From NCBI GenBank assembly GCA_020073305.1, contig JAIQFK010000008.1, positions 62,001-126,000 of the forward strand: 64,000 bases of DNA, given 5' to 3'. Made by a program: the position numbers and the translations under genes. Shown piece after piece: positions 55,363-64,000 of this stretch. Position 1 is the first letter of the stretch. Every line of letters starts with the position of its first letter. The stretch comes from Terriglobia bacterium. Lineage in GTDB: Bacteria; Acidobacteriota; Terriglobia; Bryobacterales; Bryobacteraceae. The notes beneath the pieces are model-generated. The model made no database searches. It saw only the letters and a list, made by a program, of their open reading frames with translations, and had not been told where the DNA came from.

Positions 55363-56625
55363 CTAGTTGGCCCTTTTCGGCATCAGGTCGGCCCCCTTAC
55401 AACCTGGATCGGCTTCGGAGGGGGCGGAGACCATCAGATATCCGCCCTTTGCCTCGCGGATGTGGAAATAGCGTGTTGGAAGAGGCTGAGATTCGCCGCC
55501 GGGCTTGCCGGGAATGATCTTTTCAAGAGTTGATCGGATCTCAACTTGAAAAGTACCTGGACTATTACACGCTCTGACGGGCCCATGGCGATGAGTTACG
55601 AACTCGGAGTCGGACTTTCGCGGCTGTTCGAATTGGTCATGGATGATTTGCAGCATCGAGCCGGTCCCTTGTGTTGAAAACCTCTCCGATTCCGGCCATG
55701 GCGCAGATAGCCATTCCTCCACGAAGCCGCGGGCGTGGATTGCGATCGGTTCAATCCGGTGGATGCCTTGATGCTCGTCTAGCCGATACCGATAAATGAC
55801 ACGCCGCTCGAATGAGTCGATATCGAACGAGCTCTCGTTTATCCGCAGTTCGAATGTGTCTCCCGAACATCGGAGCCTCGGGATGAAGTCCCCACGGGAA
55901 TAGCCTCTTTGGGTGTGCCAGAGAACCTTCGGCGAATCTGGGGTCGACCCCGCCGAAAGTACGTCAATCGCGAAGCCGCTGAAGCGCGATGTGCACCAGG
56001 GGGTTCCATGTGCGACCACAATCGATGAAGCGGACGTCCCGCCCGCAGAAGGAGATAGCACGCCAGAGACAAAAAAGTCTCCGAACGCGTCAGAGATCTC
56101 CTTCAGAGGCGGCGCCTGCCACCGCAATTGTCTCTTCCATGTGCCGTTATCCACGGCGTAGATGAGAAGCACATGATCATCCCCGCACGGGATACCAACC
56201 GTGAACTCCGTTTCCAGGAGTTCAGTCACGTTAGGTGGCCGGCTCACGTTAACCGTCAAGTTCTGGCCAAAAGAGCCGACCACTTGATCGTCGTTTGAGA
56301 CGGCGGCGGCGTCGGCCGGTTCTTGTAGGTTTGCGGTCAGAACATTGGCGATTTTATTCTGGAGCTCAACCGCGTCGACCGATGGCCCCGCCTGAGCGAG
56401 AGCTACGTCAGCGAGGCAGCTTAGGGCATCTTTAAGCTGCGCTAGCCGGTCTCTCGCCGTGGCCGGAACCGTCGTGTCCATCTCCCCGACCTGAACATGC
56501 TTCAATTCTTCCTGAATAGTGTGGACCCGGCTGGCAACGTCCTCCAGCGCACCAGGAGAGCAGGGCGTCTGAGCATCGCTGGGGACCACGGCCCACAGCA
56601 GCAACGCCCAAGAGAGGCGCTTCAT
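55363..56625 (-). CDS. Exported protein of unknown function
   Basis: A 420-residue protein with a signal peptide (MKRLSWALLLWAVVPSDA). Residues 30-110 look like a helical region (VHTIQEELKHVQVGEMD, ARDRLAQLKDALSCLADVAL), followed by beta-strand-rich sequence with about ten cysteines in the mature part (for example GIPCGDDHVLLIYAVDNG and CSGDTFELRINESSF). No motif is recognised. It stands alone between a repeat and the phosphatase gene, and shows somewhat different composition from its neighbours. Confidence 0.7.
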   Translation of the reverse strand: MKRLSWALLLWAVVPSDAQTPCSPGALEDVASRVHTIQEELKHVQVGEMDTTVPATARDRLAQLKDALSCLADVALAQAGPSVDAVELQNKIANVLTANLQEPADAAAVSNDDQVVGSFGQNLTVNVSRPPNVTELLETEFTVGIPCGDDHVLLIYAVDNGTWKRQLRWQAPPLKEISDAFGDFFVSGVLSPSAGGTSASSIVVAHGTPWCTSRFSGFAIDVLSAGSTPDSPKVLWHTQRGYSRGDFIPRLRCSGDTFELRINESSFDIDSFERRVIYRYRLDEHQGIHRIEPIAIHARGFVEEWLSAPWPESERFSTQGTGSMLQIIHDQFEQPRKSDSEFVTHRHGPVRACNSPGTFQVEIRSTLEKIIPGKPGGESQPLPTRYFHIREAKGGYLMVSAPSEADPGCKGADLMPKRAN

Positions 56626-56790
56626 CGAACTCGATTATATCTTTCTGCGCTGACGACACTGCGTTGCCGGTGGGGGCGCCTCGTCGCCACCGTATCGATC
56701 TGCCGTGACACCGGAATCCTGCGATATCGCCGTCGGCGAAATCCGGTAAATCCGGTGACGGAACGTTGCACTAGATTCCGCCCGCCACCA

Positions 56791-59388
56791 CTACCTTACT
56801 CCCCCACGCCCCCGCACAATCACCAACGTCAAATCATCCGACTGCGTACCCTCACTAAACTCCTGCACGCTCCCTAAAATCGCCGCCACCATCTCGCTCA
56901 CCGGCAGCCCCACCCGGGCCCGCAGTTCGTCAATGAAGCGCTCCTCCCCGAATTCCTCCTCGCCGCGCATCGCCTCGGTCACGCCGTCGCTGAAAATGGC
57001 CAGCACATCGCCGGGACCAAGCTGCACTTGCCTGACCGAGCACTCCCACCGGTCGAAGATCCCGATCACCAGCGCCGTCGCCTTCAGCCGTTCCACCGTC
57101 CCGTCGCAGCGCAACAACACCGGAGGATTGTGACCACAGTTGACATAGCACAGCCCGCGCGTCGCATCGTCGTACATCCCATAGAACAGCGTGGCGTAAT
57201 GTTCAGGCGCTGTAGACTTCCACAACATCTGATTCACGTTCTCGAGCATCCGCACCGGGTCGGCGGGAAAAACTCCACTCTGGCTGCGCAGCAGCGCCTG
57301 CAGATTGGCCACCAGCAACGCCGCATGCACGCCTTTTCCCGAAACGTCCGCCAGAACGAAGCCCACGCGGCCGAAACCCAGATCGAGGAAATCATAATAA
57401 TCCCCGCCCACCGAGCGCGCCTGAATGCACTGCGCCGCGCACTCCAGCGTTTCAAGGCGCGGCGGACCCTGCGGCAGCAGCCGCGTCTGCACTTCTTTGG
57501 CGATCTCCATTTCGCGCGCCGTCCGCCGCTCGCTCTCCATCCGTTCGGCGATCTCTTCGGCCAGGCGGATGTTGTCCACCGCCGTGCCCGCCTGGCTCGC
57601 CACCGATGCCAGCAGACGCTTGTCCTCGCGTGAATACGGTTCCTCGGAAAGCCGCGGCCCCAGAGCCAGCAGGCCGGCCAAATGGCCACCGTGCCCCGGA
57701 ATCGGAACCAGACACTCCGCGTGAAGTGGCGCCAGCGTGGACCATCCCGAAGCGCCGTCGCCGCCTGCGGGCGGGAAATCCCATGGCCGCGCGTGTCGCC
57801 TCAGTTCCGTCACGAGCGGCAGATTCTCGGAAATGCGCTCTAACCCTGGCGGCACGGCGCCGGTCGCCGCGGCCAGATCGTCATTGCTCCGCTGAAGATA
57901 CACAACCAGCGAACTGGGATGCAGCGCCTCTTCGAGATGCCCTTCGAGCAGATGCGCCAGCTCTGCCGAGTTCGTCGCCGCGCGCGTCTTCTCCGCCAGA
58001 TCCTCCAGAATCACCCGCGCATCATACGCGCTGCGGAAAAACGCGCGATCAATTCTTCCGCTCACCCGCCGGTGGACCTGCCATCCGCCCCAGAGCAACC
58101 CTGTTCCGAAAACCGCCCCCAGCGCGATGGCGGCAGGTTGGGCCGCTTCGACAGGGGTCGCAGCTTGCAGCCAGCGGGGAAACGCCAACGCGAACAACAC
58201 CGTCAATCCGATACTTAGGGCGGACAGAAGAATGGTGAATCCGCGCTGCACCAGCAGGTAGCGGGCGCTCCTCTTCAGTAGAACGGGGATCTCGAGCACC
58301 CGGTGCTTCACCACCGCGTACGCAAACGAAAGCGGGAAAAGGAACATGAGCGCAACAATCACGGTATCCAGCCACCACGGTGACTGAAAATGCGCAAAGC
58401 CGATCGCCGAAGCTCTGGCCGAGGCCGGAAGGACGCCGATCGCGGTGCCCCAGAAGATCACGCGCATCTTGCGCCGCACCTCCGGGTCCGAGGCGTGGAA
58501 GAAGTTATGGGCCAGGGATATGAGCCCCAACGCCATGAATCCAAAAACATGGTACAGAGGGATCCATTGAGAGGTGCTGTCCCGGAGCAGTTCAGCCAGC
58601 GGTGCGGGATCCCGCAACCCGCCCGTTGGGAGTCCGGGAATCGCGAACAACAGGCTTTGCGGAATAGCCGCCCACTTCAGCCAAGGCGCGCGGCGATCCA
58701 GTGGCGCCCGAATCGGAAACACCGCAAAAAACCAATAAAATGACGGGCCCAGCAAGCTAATCACTACCGACTGGTAGGCTTTGGCGAACGGCCGCAAGAC
58801 CGGGGCCACGCTGCCGAAATCATTGGGTATGCCCGGCGAAGCCGCGAAGCCGGCGAACATGAGTGCCAGGAGCCATGCATGCGGACTATCAAGGCGGAGA
58901 AACAGAACGGCCAGGCCGACGACAACAAAAGGCACGGGAAATAAGCTGCGGATTTCACCGGCGAAGTATTCCGGCAAGCCTCCTTCGCTCGGCCCGGAGA
59001 CCCGTTTGCGAAACACACAGATCAGGACAACCCGGGTTACCTGGCCGGGCCGTTCAATGGTGAGTTGAACTTTGTCGCCGGGCTTGGCCTGGCGCCAAAT
59101 CCTGTCCGTTGTACCCGCATTCTGAATGCGCTGCCCGTCGACCGCGACGATTCGATCACCGGCTCGCATTCCAGCTCTTTCGGCCGGGCTGCCGTTGTAG
59201 ACTTCTTTGACGAGTTGCCCATATTCGCCTGCCAGATACGCATCGTCATAGTCATAGCCGAGTTGCACCTGGGGCAGCGCCCATCGCACAGCAGCGATCC
59301 AGAGAGTGCTGTACAGAATGGTGGAGGCGGCGAAGATCAGCGCCAGGACTACCAGCACAGGACGTGACAACCGAAACCGGCGCGCCAT
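56791..59388 (-). CDS. PDZ-membrane-GAF-PP2C (SpoIIE/RsbU-like) phosphatase
   Basis: An 865-residue membrane protein. An N-terminal membrane anchor is followed by a PDZ domain (about residues 37-105, VYNGSPAERAGMRAGDRIVAV). Seven or so hydrophobic helices span about 125-370, a GAF domain lies at about 420-590, and a SpoIIE-type PP2C domain ends the protein, with GGDYYDFLDLGFGRVGFVLA near residue 661 and FSDGVTEAMRGEEEF near 800. RsbU-type phosphatases free anti-sigma antagonists by dephosphorylation. ATG 59388 precedes the basic anchor ARRFRLSRP; ATG 59445 is possible. The partner switch is not in the window. Confidence 0.88.
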   Translation of the reverse strand: MARRFRLSRPVLVVLALIFAASTILYSTLWIAAVRWALPQVQLGYDYDDAYLAGEYGQLVKEVYNGSPAERAGMRAGDRIVAVDGQRIQNAGTTDRIWRQAKPGDKVQLTIERPGQVTRVVLICVFRKRVSGPSEGGLPEYFAGEIRSLFPVPFVVVGLAVLFLRLDSPHAWLLALMFAGFAASPGIPNDFGSVAPVLRPFAKAYQSVVISLLGPSFYWFFAVFPIRAPLDRRAPWLKWAAIPQSLLFAIPGLPTGGLRDPAPLAELLRDSTSQWIPLYHVFGFMALGLISLAHNFFHASDPEVRRKMRVIFWGTAIGVLPASARASAIGFAHFQSPWWLDTVIVALMFLFPLSFAYAVVKHRVLEIPVLLKRSARYLLVQRGFTILLSALSIGLTVLFALAFPRWLQAATPVEAAQPAAIALGAVFGTGLLWGGWQVHRRVSGRIDRAFFRSAYDARVILEDLAEKTRAATNSAELAHLLEGHLEEALHPSSLVVYLQRSNDDLAAATGAVPPGLERISENLPLVTELRRHARPWDFPPAGGDGASGWSTLAPLHAECLVPIPGHGGHLAGLLALGPRLSEEPYSREDKRLLASVASQAGTAVDNIRLAEEIAERMESERRTAREMEIAKEVQTRLLPQGPPRLETLECAAQCIQARSVGGDYYDFLDLGFGRVGFVLADVSGKGVHAALLVANLQALLRSQSGVFPADPVRMLENVNQMLWKSTAPEHYATLFYGMYDDATRGLCYVNCGHNPPVLLRCDGTVERLKATALVIGIFDRWECSVRQVQLGPGDVLAIFSDGVTEAMRGEEEFGEERFIDELRARVGLPVSEMVAAILGSVQEFSEGTQSDDLTLVIVRGRGGVR

Positions 59389-59744
59389 TGGGGGATCGCT
59401 CTTGCTTCCATTTTGGGGCTGGCGCGCTGCCCTTGCAAGGAGCATCGGTATTTAGAGAGCCGCTTATCTCTATGTATTGCGCGGTTTCGCGCAATCGGGC
59501 TGCCGTGTTTCGACCCAGAAGCAACCCATGCGCCATTCTCCTGAATGGTTTTGATTCGGCAAGATACCTGCAGGCGTTCCCAGTCTCAATACTCTCGTGG
59601 TGTGGCGTGTGGCTGAGGGCAGGGGGCGAGCCGGCGCCCAAGTCTGCTCCTGGGACGCCCGCAGCCGCAAGTCCACCAAGTACCACACTGGAGCACAAGC
59701 CCCGCGGGCTCGATCCTCAAAGAGCTTGGCGGCGGGAGGAATCC
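59389..59744. other. 356-base region upstream of two divergent genes
   Basis: It separates the phosphatase gene (minus) from the outer-membrane protein gene (plus). I see no recognisable RNA gene; it includes possible upstream starts of the phosphatase gene (ATG 59445) and the GGGAGGA ribosome site (59735-59740) of the next gene. A short inverted repeat GCGCGG/CCGCGC-type stretch occurs near 59480-59494. Confidence 0.5.
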
Positions 59745-60485
59745 ATGCAAAACCAACGCGGAATCAGATATGCAGGAAAGCTCGTGCCTGCGCTCGTCAT
59801 GCTCGCTGTAACCCTGCTGTTTGCGAGTTCGCCCATCTTTGCCCAGCAGGAAGTTGTGACCCGTTACGACGCCTTCGTGGGGTATAGCTTCCTCAACAGT
59901 TCAAAAGTCAACCTTTTTGAGAACGGCTATGCTATGCAAGTCGGTTTCAGGCCAAAAACCTGGTACTCGCTTGGTTTCGACTACACGAATGCGCTGGGGG
60001 ATATGTCGATTGTCCCAACGCTGCTGCCAACCACCTTGCAGCAGCAATTGGGCGGGCAACTCGCTAAGATGGCGGCGGCAGGAATGATCCCCGCCGGCTA
60101 CACCCTCGCGGTTCCGACCCATTCCACGACCCAGACGTTCGCTGTCGGTCCGCAGCTTGCCTATCGCCACTTTTCGCAAGTCACTCTTTTTCTCCGGCCG
60201 GTGTTTGCCGGAGCCATACGCGAAGTGGCAACCCCGAAGCCCAGTGATCCGATCGCCAAAGGCATCGTGGCGCAATTAGTACCGTCTGGAAACAAAACGG
60301 ACTGGGTCGGGTTCGTTGGGTTCGGCGGCGGCTTCGACATTCTCTTTACGCACCATTTTGCCCTTCGAACGCAGGCCGATCTGGTTTACGATCACCTCTT
60401 TAACGACCTGTTGAGGGAGGGCCGCTACACAGTGCGTTTCGCCATTGGACCGGCATTCAACTTCGGCAAGAACATCGCGCACTAA
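59745..60485 (+). CDS. Outer membrane beta-barrel protein
   Basis: A 246-residue protein with a signal peptide (LVPALVMLAVTLLFASSPIF core, cleaved before QQEVV). The rest has alternating hydrophobic strands and an aromatic-rich pattern, such as DAFVGYSFLNSS, WYSLGFDYTNALGD and VRFAIGPAFNFGKN, typical of an 8-stranded outer-membrane barrel. A GGGAGGA ribosome site fixes ATG 59745. The frame is open upstream but has no leader there. It is convergent with the GMC oxidoreductase. Ligand is unknown. Confidence 0.82.
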   Translation: MQNQRGIRYAGKLVPALVMLAVTLLFASSPIFAQQEVVTRYDAFVGYSFLNSSKVNLFENGYAMQVGFRPKTWYSLGFDYTNALGDMSIVPTLLPTTLQQQLGGQLAKMAAAGMIPAGYTLAVPTHSTTQTFAVGPQLAYRHFSQVTLFLRPVFAGAIREVATPKPSDPIAKGIVAQLVPSGNKTDWVGFVGFGGGFDILFTHHFALRTQADLVYDHLFNDLLREGRYTVRFAIGPAFNFGKNIAH

Positions 60486-60486
60486 A

Positions 60487-62148
60487 CTAGGTCTGGTCCT
60501 GCTCTACTAACTGGGGAGCATCAGTCCAGTCGGTCTCGGCAGCGGCGGGGATGTAACTCATGGCCCTCTCGGTGAGCGCGCAGATGGTGAGACTTGGGTT
60601 TACGCCCAGGTTTGCCGCGATCACGGAACCGTCGCACACGTACATGTTCTTGTAGCCGAAGACCCGGTTGCGCTCGTCGACCACGCCATGAGCCGGCGAG
60701 CCCGCCATGGGACACCCGCCGAGAATGTGCGCCGTGGCCGGAACGTCGAATAGGATCTCCGTGACCATGCTCATGGGGGTCCCACCCATCAACTTCGCGG
60801 CCTTCTCCGCAAATTCGTTCGCCTGCGGAATGAACGTAGGGATCTTCTTGCCCCGGCTCACCAGGGTTTTCCGGAATGGCCAAAACCACAGCCGCCCCAG
60901 CCGCATGTCAATGTGACCGTCCAACGTCTGCATGCAGAGCATGATGAGACATTCTTGCGCCCAGCCAAACGGATGCAGGCAGCGAACGGTCCTGATGGGA
61001 TGGCGCAGCAACGAAGTGACGAGAGTACGAAGCCACAGCAGGATTCGCGTGTGGCCGCGACGGCCACCCGTCATCACGGTACTGAGGAAACCCATGGCGT
61101 CGGCGCCTTCCGGGTAGCGGACCGCCTCAATGTGCGTGTAGTCGTCAATGTAGACGCCCGAACCGATCGCAATGCCCTTCGACAGATCTTCTTTACTGCG
61201 CGGCACGCGCACGCCGATCAGCGACTCCGCGTTCGTGCGCACCCGATTGCCGAGTTGATCGCTGATCGCGGCGAGGGAGCCCTTTTCCTTCAGACGGAAT
61301 AGTAGATCCATGCTACCGAGTGCGGATGCGGCGAAGACCACGCCCCGGCAGGTGAACCGGCGGGGTTCTTTGCCGAACCAGGCTGTGGATTTCACCGTCC
61401 GCACCTCGTACCCGTCGCTGCCATCGGCCTTTCCGAGCGGCTGGACGTCGACCACTTTCGTTTCGGCGTACACGCGGGCTCCGTGCTTCTCGGCCAGGTA
61501 GAGGTAGTTCTTGTCCAGTGTATTCTTGGCGTTGTAGCGGCATCCCATCATGCAGCCGCCACACCCGATGCAGGTGGTTCGCTCCGGGCCTTCGCCGCCA
61601 AAATACGGATCCGGGTAGGTCTTGCCGCCGGCTTCTCCTTCGGGCGGCTGGAAAACCGCCACATGAGTCCGGTAGTACGTGTCGCCAACGCCCACAGCGT
61701 CAGCCACACGTTTGAGGAGTTGGTCCGCAGGACCGAGTATCCGGTTCTCTATGACGCCAAGCATCTTCAAGGCGGTCTGAAAGTAGGCGGGCATCTCCTT
61801 TTTCCACGGCGCGAGGCCTGCCCAGGACCCGTTTTCCCAAATCGATTCCGTGGGTACCAGCAGGGTATTGGCGTAGGTGATCGACCCGCCGCCCACGGCG
61901 CAGCCGTGCATAATGACCACGTGGCGGAACATTTCGATGTTAAAGAAGCCGCGCAGCGCCATGTGCGGGCGCCAGATCCAGCGCCACAGCAACCAGTTCG
62001 TGCTGGGGAGGTTTTCGGCCGTCCAGCGGCGGCCCATCTCCATCACCGCCACCTTGTACCCCTTCTCGGTGAGGCGATGCGCCGTGACGCTGCCGCCGAA
62101 GCCAGAGCCAATTACGATGAAATCAAAGTCCAAGGTCGAATCTGACAT
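60487..62148 (-). CDS. GMC-family FAD oxidoreductase (cholesterol-oxidase-like)
   Basis: A 553-residue flavoenzyme. The FAD dinucleotide motif DFIVIGSGFGGSVTAHRL is near residue 10, HGCAVGGGSITYANTLL follows, then a Cys-rich loop CIGCGGCMMGCRYNAK, and the C-terminal HILGGCPMAGSPAHGV and GVNPSLTICALTERAM complete the GMC pattern. It oxidises an alcohol, possibly a sterol or sugar. I use ATG 62148 because it gives the compact FAD start; ATG 62208 would run into the upstream gene. It lies 7 bases after that gene's stop. Confidence 0.92.
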   Translation of the reverse strand: MSDSTLDFDFIVIGSGFGGSVTAHRLTEKGYKVAVMEMGRRWTAENLPSTNWLLWRWIWRPHMALRGFFNIEMFRHVVIMHGCAVGGGSITYANTLLVPTESIWENGSWAGLAPWKKEMPAYFQTALKMLGVIENRILGPADQLLKRVADAVGVGDTYYRTHVAVFQPPEGEAGGKTYPDPYFGGEGPERTTCIGCGGCMMGCRYNAKNTLDKNYLYLAEKHGARVYAETKVVDVQPLGKADGSDGYEVRTVKSTAWFGKEPRRFTCRGVVFAASALGSMDLLFRLKEKGSLAAISDQLGNRVRTNAESLIGVRVPRSKEDLSKGIAIGSGVYIDDYTHIEAVRYPEGADAMGFLSTVMTGGRRGHTRILLWLRTLVTSLLRHPIRTVRCLHPFGWAQECLIMLCMQTLDGHIDMRLGRLWFWPFRKTLVSRGKKIPTFIPQANEFAEKAAKLMGGTPMSMVTEILFDVPATAHILGGCPMAGSPAHGVVDERNRVFGYKNMYVCDGSVIAANLGVNPSLTICALTERAMSYIPAAAETDWTDAPQLVEQDQT

Positions 62149-62155
62149 GAATCCA

Positions 62156-62983
62156 CTATTTTGTTTTTGATGGCGCCGCACATCCGCCGGGATGGAAGGG
62201 GTCGCCACACTCGGCCAGCCCCGCGGGTGGACCGTCGATTTGCAGCCCCGGTTTTAGCGCGGACTCCCTCATCGATGCCAGCGTGCGTTTCAACGTCTTC
62301 TCCGGATTGATGCCTACCATGGAGCCGAGGGCCCGCGTGAAGCCGCTGAATTCCCGGCTCAGTGTGATGGTCTCCGCTTGCACGTAGACTCCCTTCCCGG
62401 CTTCGGCAAAACGCCAGTAAGAGTATAGCCGCTGCGCGTATCCATGGTCCTTGCCGATTTCGTGGACACTCGTCGAATACGAACGGCAACGCCATCGTTC
62501 GGGGCCAACGCGCTCCCAGACCACGTCACTTTCCACGTCGAGGACGGCGGGTTCCTTCAAGCGCATCGTGAACTGAAAACGATTCTCTCCGGTGTGGCAC
62601 AGCAGCTTGGAAGCCGACAGAATCTCGGGGAAATACCGCGCGCGATGGTCGTAGTCCTGGAGCATGCGGATCGTGAGATCCAGACTGCCTCCCGCAATGA
62701 AAACGAGCCCAATCCAGTCGTAGAGCTGCCCGCCAGCGAGTTGATGCGGATTGGCCCCGTTGGCCGGGAGGGTGCGAATCTGCCGGCCGCGAACGAGATC
62801 CTCGTTGAGAGCCGGATCGGAATCGGCCGCCACGAAGGCCGTTTGGGCGTCCATTCGCGCTTCCGCGGATTGGACATAACAATCGAAATCCCGCTCGGTT
62901 TCCGGCTTCAATGGCTGCGCGTGAAGCGCTGGAATCAACAGGCAAAGGACAACCCTACACATCCATCGCTCGGCCAAATTCAT
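62156..62983 (-). CDS. Exported protein of unknown function next to a GMC oxidoreductase
   Basis: A 275-residue protein starting at ATG 62983; a start further upstream lacks leader character. The leader is WMCRVVLCLLIPALHAQ. The mature part has beta-rich sequence (GSLDLTIRMLQDYDHRARY, LSREFSGFTRALGSMVGINP), with no motif I recognise; the pattern of a lipocalin- or START-like barrel is conceivable. It is the first gene of the operon with the oxidoreductase, so it may bind or deliver its substrate. Confidence 0.72.
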   Translation of the reverse strand: MNLAERWMCRVVLCLLIPALHAQPLKPETERDFDCYVQSAEARMDAQTAFVAADSDPALNEDLVRGRQIRTLPANGANPHQLAGGQLYDWIGLVFIAGGSLDLTIRMLQDYDHRARYFPEILSASKLLCHTGENRFQFTMRLKEPAVLDVESDVVWERVGPERWRCRSYSTSVHEIGKDHGYAQRLYSYWRFAEAGKGVYVQAETITLSREFSGFTRALGSMVGINPEKTLKRTLASMRESALKPGLQIDGPPAGLAECGDPFHPGGCAAPSKTK

Positions 62984-63088
62984 ACAGGGATATCTGAATT
63001 TATTATGCGGCAGGAAAAGACAGTTGGGAAATGGAAATCTTCGGGTCTTTGGCCCCAATCTTGCAATGCCGAATGTAGGGATTGGCAT

Positions 63089-63571
63089 ATGCATAAGCTC
63101 ATGGAAGTCGAAGAAGCCAGGGTGTTGATGACTGAAGGCAAGGAATGGGGTGTCTGGCGGTGGCTTTGGGAGAAGAGCCGCGCGCGGGCAACCAGCGACC
63201 GAGCCGTGGACGCACTCGCCGACGCGGAAAAGAAGGTGAAAGCGTCCTGGAGCGACGACCTGAAGAAGGCGTACCGCGAGTTGGAGGCACAGGCGTCCCT
63301 CAACGGTAACCTGAAGGGGAAGCGCCGGTACGAGAAGGCCAAAGAAGAGGCGAAAGACGTCGATCTGGAAATCAAGAGTGTGGTCCAGCGGGTGAAGGAA
63401 GCCGACGACGAGGCCGAGCGCGCCCGATTAGACGCGGAGGATACCTTCGATGAGGCCGAGCGGCGGCTGAGCACCGACATGGCGCGCGAAGGCGCACAGA
63501 AGGCCATGGACTCCTGGGACCTGCGCGAGAAAGCGATACGGAAGGCGGAGGCGGCGGGGCGGCGGAAGTAA
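63089..63571 (+). CDS. Coiled-coil protein of unknown function
   Basis: A 160-residue, highly charged helical protein (MHKLMEVEEARVLMTEGKEW at the start). Long stretches such as KSVVQRVKEADDEAERARLD look like coiled coil. No signal peptide or membrane segment. GTAGGG 8 bases before ATG 63089 supports that start. I recognise no family. It is convergent with the MazF-type toxin gene. Confidence 0.65.
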   Translation: MHKLMEVEEARVLMTEGKEWGVWRWLWEKSRARATSDRAVDALADAEKKVKASWSDDLKKAYRELEAQASLNGNLKGKRRYEKAKEEAKDVDLEIKSVVQRVKEADDEAERARLDAEDTFDEAERRLSTDMAREGAQKAMDSWDLREKAIRKAEAAGRRK

Positions 63572-63578
63572 GGGACCG

Positions 63579-63929
63579 CTAAGCCCGATCAAAAAGCAAT
63601 TGCAGTCCGTCGCGGACCGCGTCGATCGCGCTGGCAGGAAGTTTCCCGATCCGTTCCAATAGTTCGCCTTTATCCACGGTCAAGACCTGAGAAACATTCA
63701 CCACGCTTGCCTTCGGGAGATTCGCCTCCCCTTGGCTCAGGGCGACGTTGCCGGGTGCGCGGGACAAGCGAACGTTGGACGTAATCAGGCACACGACCGT
63801 CGTGGTGATGCGGCTTCGGTTGAAGACGTCACTCTGCACGACCACGCAGGGATGGCATTCGGCCGGGGCCGCACCCGTCACTGGGCCGAAGTCGATCCAG
63901 TAGATGTCACCCTGGCGGATCTCATTCAC
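63579..63929 (-). CDS. MazF/PemK-type endoribonuclease toxin
   Basis: A 116-residue MazF-fold toxin. It has IRQGDIYWIDFGPVTGAAP, the loop CHPCVVVQSDVFN, ITTTVVCLITSN and VVNVSQVLTVDKGELLERIG, with the Arg/Thr RNA-cleavage residues in these motifs. It starts with GTG 63929 and overlaps the stop of an upstream gene by 3 bases. It cleaves mRNA when not bound by its antitoxin. Confidence 0.93.
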   Translation of the reverse strand: MNEIRQGDIYWIDFGPVTGAAPAECHPCVVVQSDVFNRSRITTTVVCLITSNVRLSRAPGNVALSQGEANLPKASVVNVSQVLTVDKGELLERIGKLPASAIDAVRDGLQLLFDRA

Positions 63930-64000
63930 CAGCGTTCCTTAATCGTCCGGCGAAACTTAGCTTTCATGCGCGCCGTGGTTCGCCGCCCTGCTAAATCGGG
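63926..64000 (-). CDS. C-terminal fragment of the MazF-linked antitoxin
   Basis: The minus strand is open from the window edge to TGA (63928-63926), giving the last 24 residues, ending ARMKAKFRRTIKERW. The stop overlaps the toxin GTG (GTGA), the usual antitoxin-toxin arrangement. The fragment is strongly basic and too short to name the family; a MazE- or ribbon-helix-helix-type antitoxin is expected. Confidence 0.6.
   Translation of the reverse strand, partial: PDLAGRRTTARMKAKFRRTIKERW

Overview
The window looks like chromosomal DNA of an acidobacterium from the Bryobacterales/Solibacteraceae lineage. Lineage markers are a duplicated-orphan-type MacB/FtsX permease (42445-44928), an NHL-repeat protein ending in the Solibacter-type C-terminal domain (31753-34359), a gamma-glutamyltransferase-like hydrolase, a DUF1080 protein, and several sugar-type enzymes carrying twin-arginine signals. 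The DNA is GC-rich and densely coded, with many 4-bp ATGA overlaps. I see no phage, transposase, CRISPR array, rRNA or tRNA gene. The taxonomic call rests on recognised protein families, not on a marker-gene tree.

Layout. 1-6578 is a core operon: tail of a Trm112-like protein, heptosyltransferase-like glycosyltransferase, MsbA-like exporter, YicC, guanylate kinase (apparent CTG start), RNA polymerase omega, CoaBC and a family-4 uracil-DNA glycosylase. 6590-14950 holds a hydroxypyruvate-isomerase-like protein, an MBL-fold hydrolase, an internally deleted LigD polymerase-domain remnant, a DUF1080 protein, a beta-propeller protein, a Ggt-like hydrolase and ThiD with two coupled small proteins. 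15143-17801 has an acid-sugar dehydratase-like enzyme and two convergent toxin-antitoxin pairs whose antitoxin genes look leaderless. 17880-22807 carries GluRS, GlnRS and a carbamoyltransferase. 22828-29708 has a small unknown protein coupled to an S9 peptidase, then Pgk, a secreted RraA-like protein and groES-groEL with a regulated promoter.

29875-46318 is an accessory stretch: matrixin-type protease, NHL-repeat protein, DUF72 protein, SDR, an amidohydrolase paired with a six-heme cytochrome c, HDOD protein, Tat-targeted sugar isomerase, sugar porter, MacB-like permease, and an ABM-like/ThuA-like pair. 46465-50279 is a tandem TolC pair without pump partners. 50556-55181 is a three-gene operon (PIG-L deacetylase, enolase-superfamily enzyme, DMF-amidase-like protein), the best candidate here for an undescribed extracytoplasmic catabolic route. 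55363-64000 holds an unknown secreted protein, a PDZ-membrane-GAF-PP2C phosphatase, an outer-membrane barrel, a GMC oxidoreductase with a secreted partner, a coiled-coil protein and a MazF-type toxin with the tail of its antitoxin.

Two families of short dispersed repeats run through the accessory half. One (about 110-140 bp, nested inverted repeats) occurs near 39731, 46319 and, in part, at 10693, 38617 and 55182. The other (about 85-93 bp) occurs at 19384 and 52804; the second copy is read through in frame by the start of the gene at 52794.
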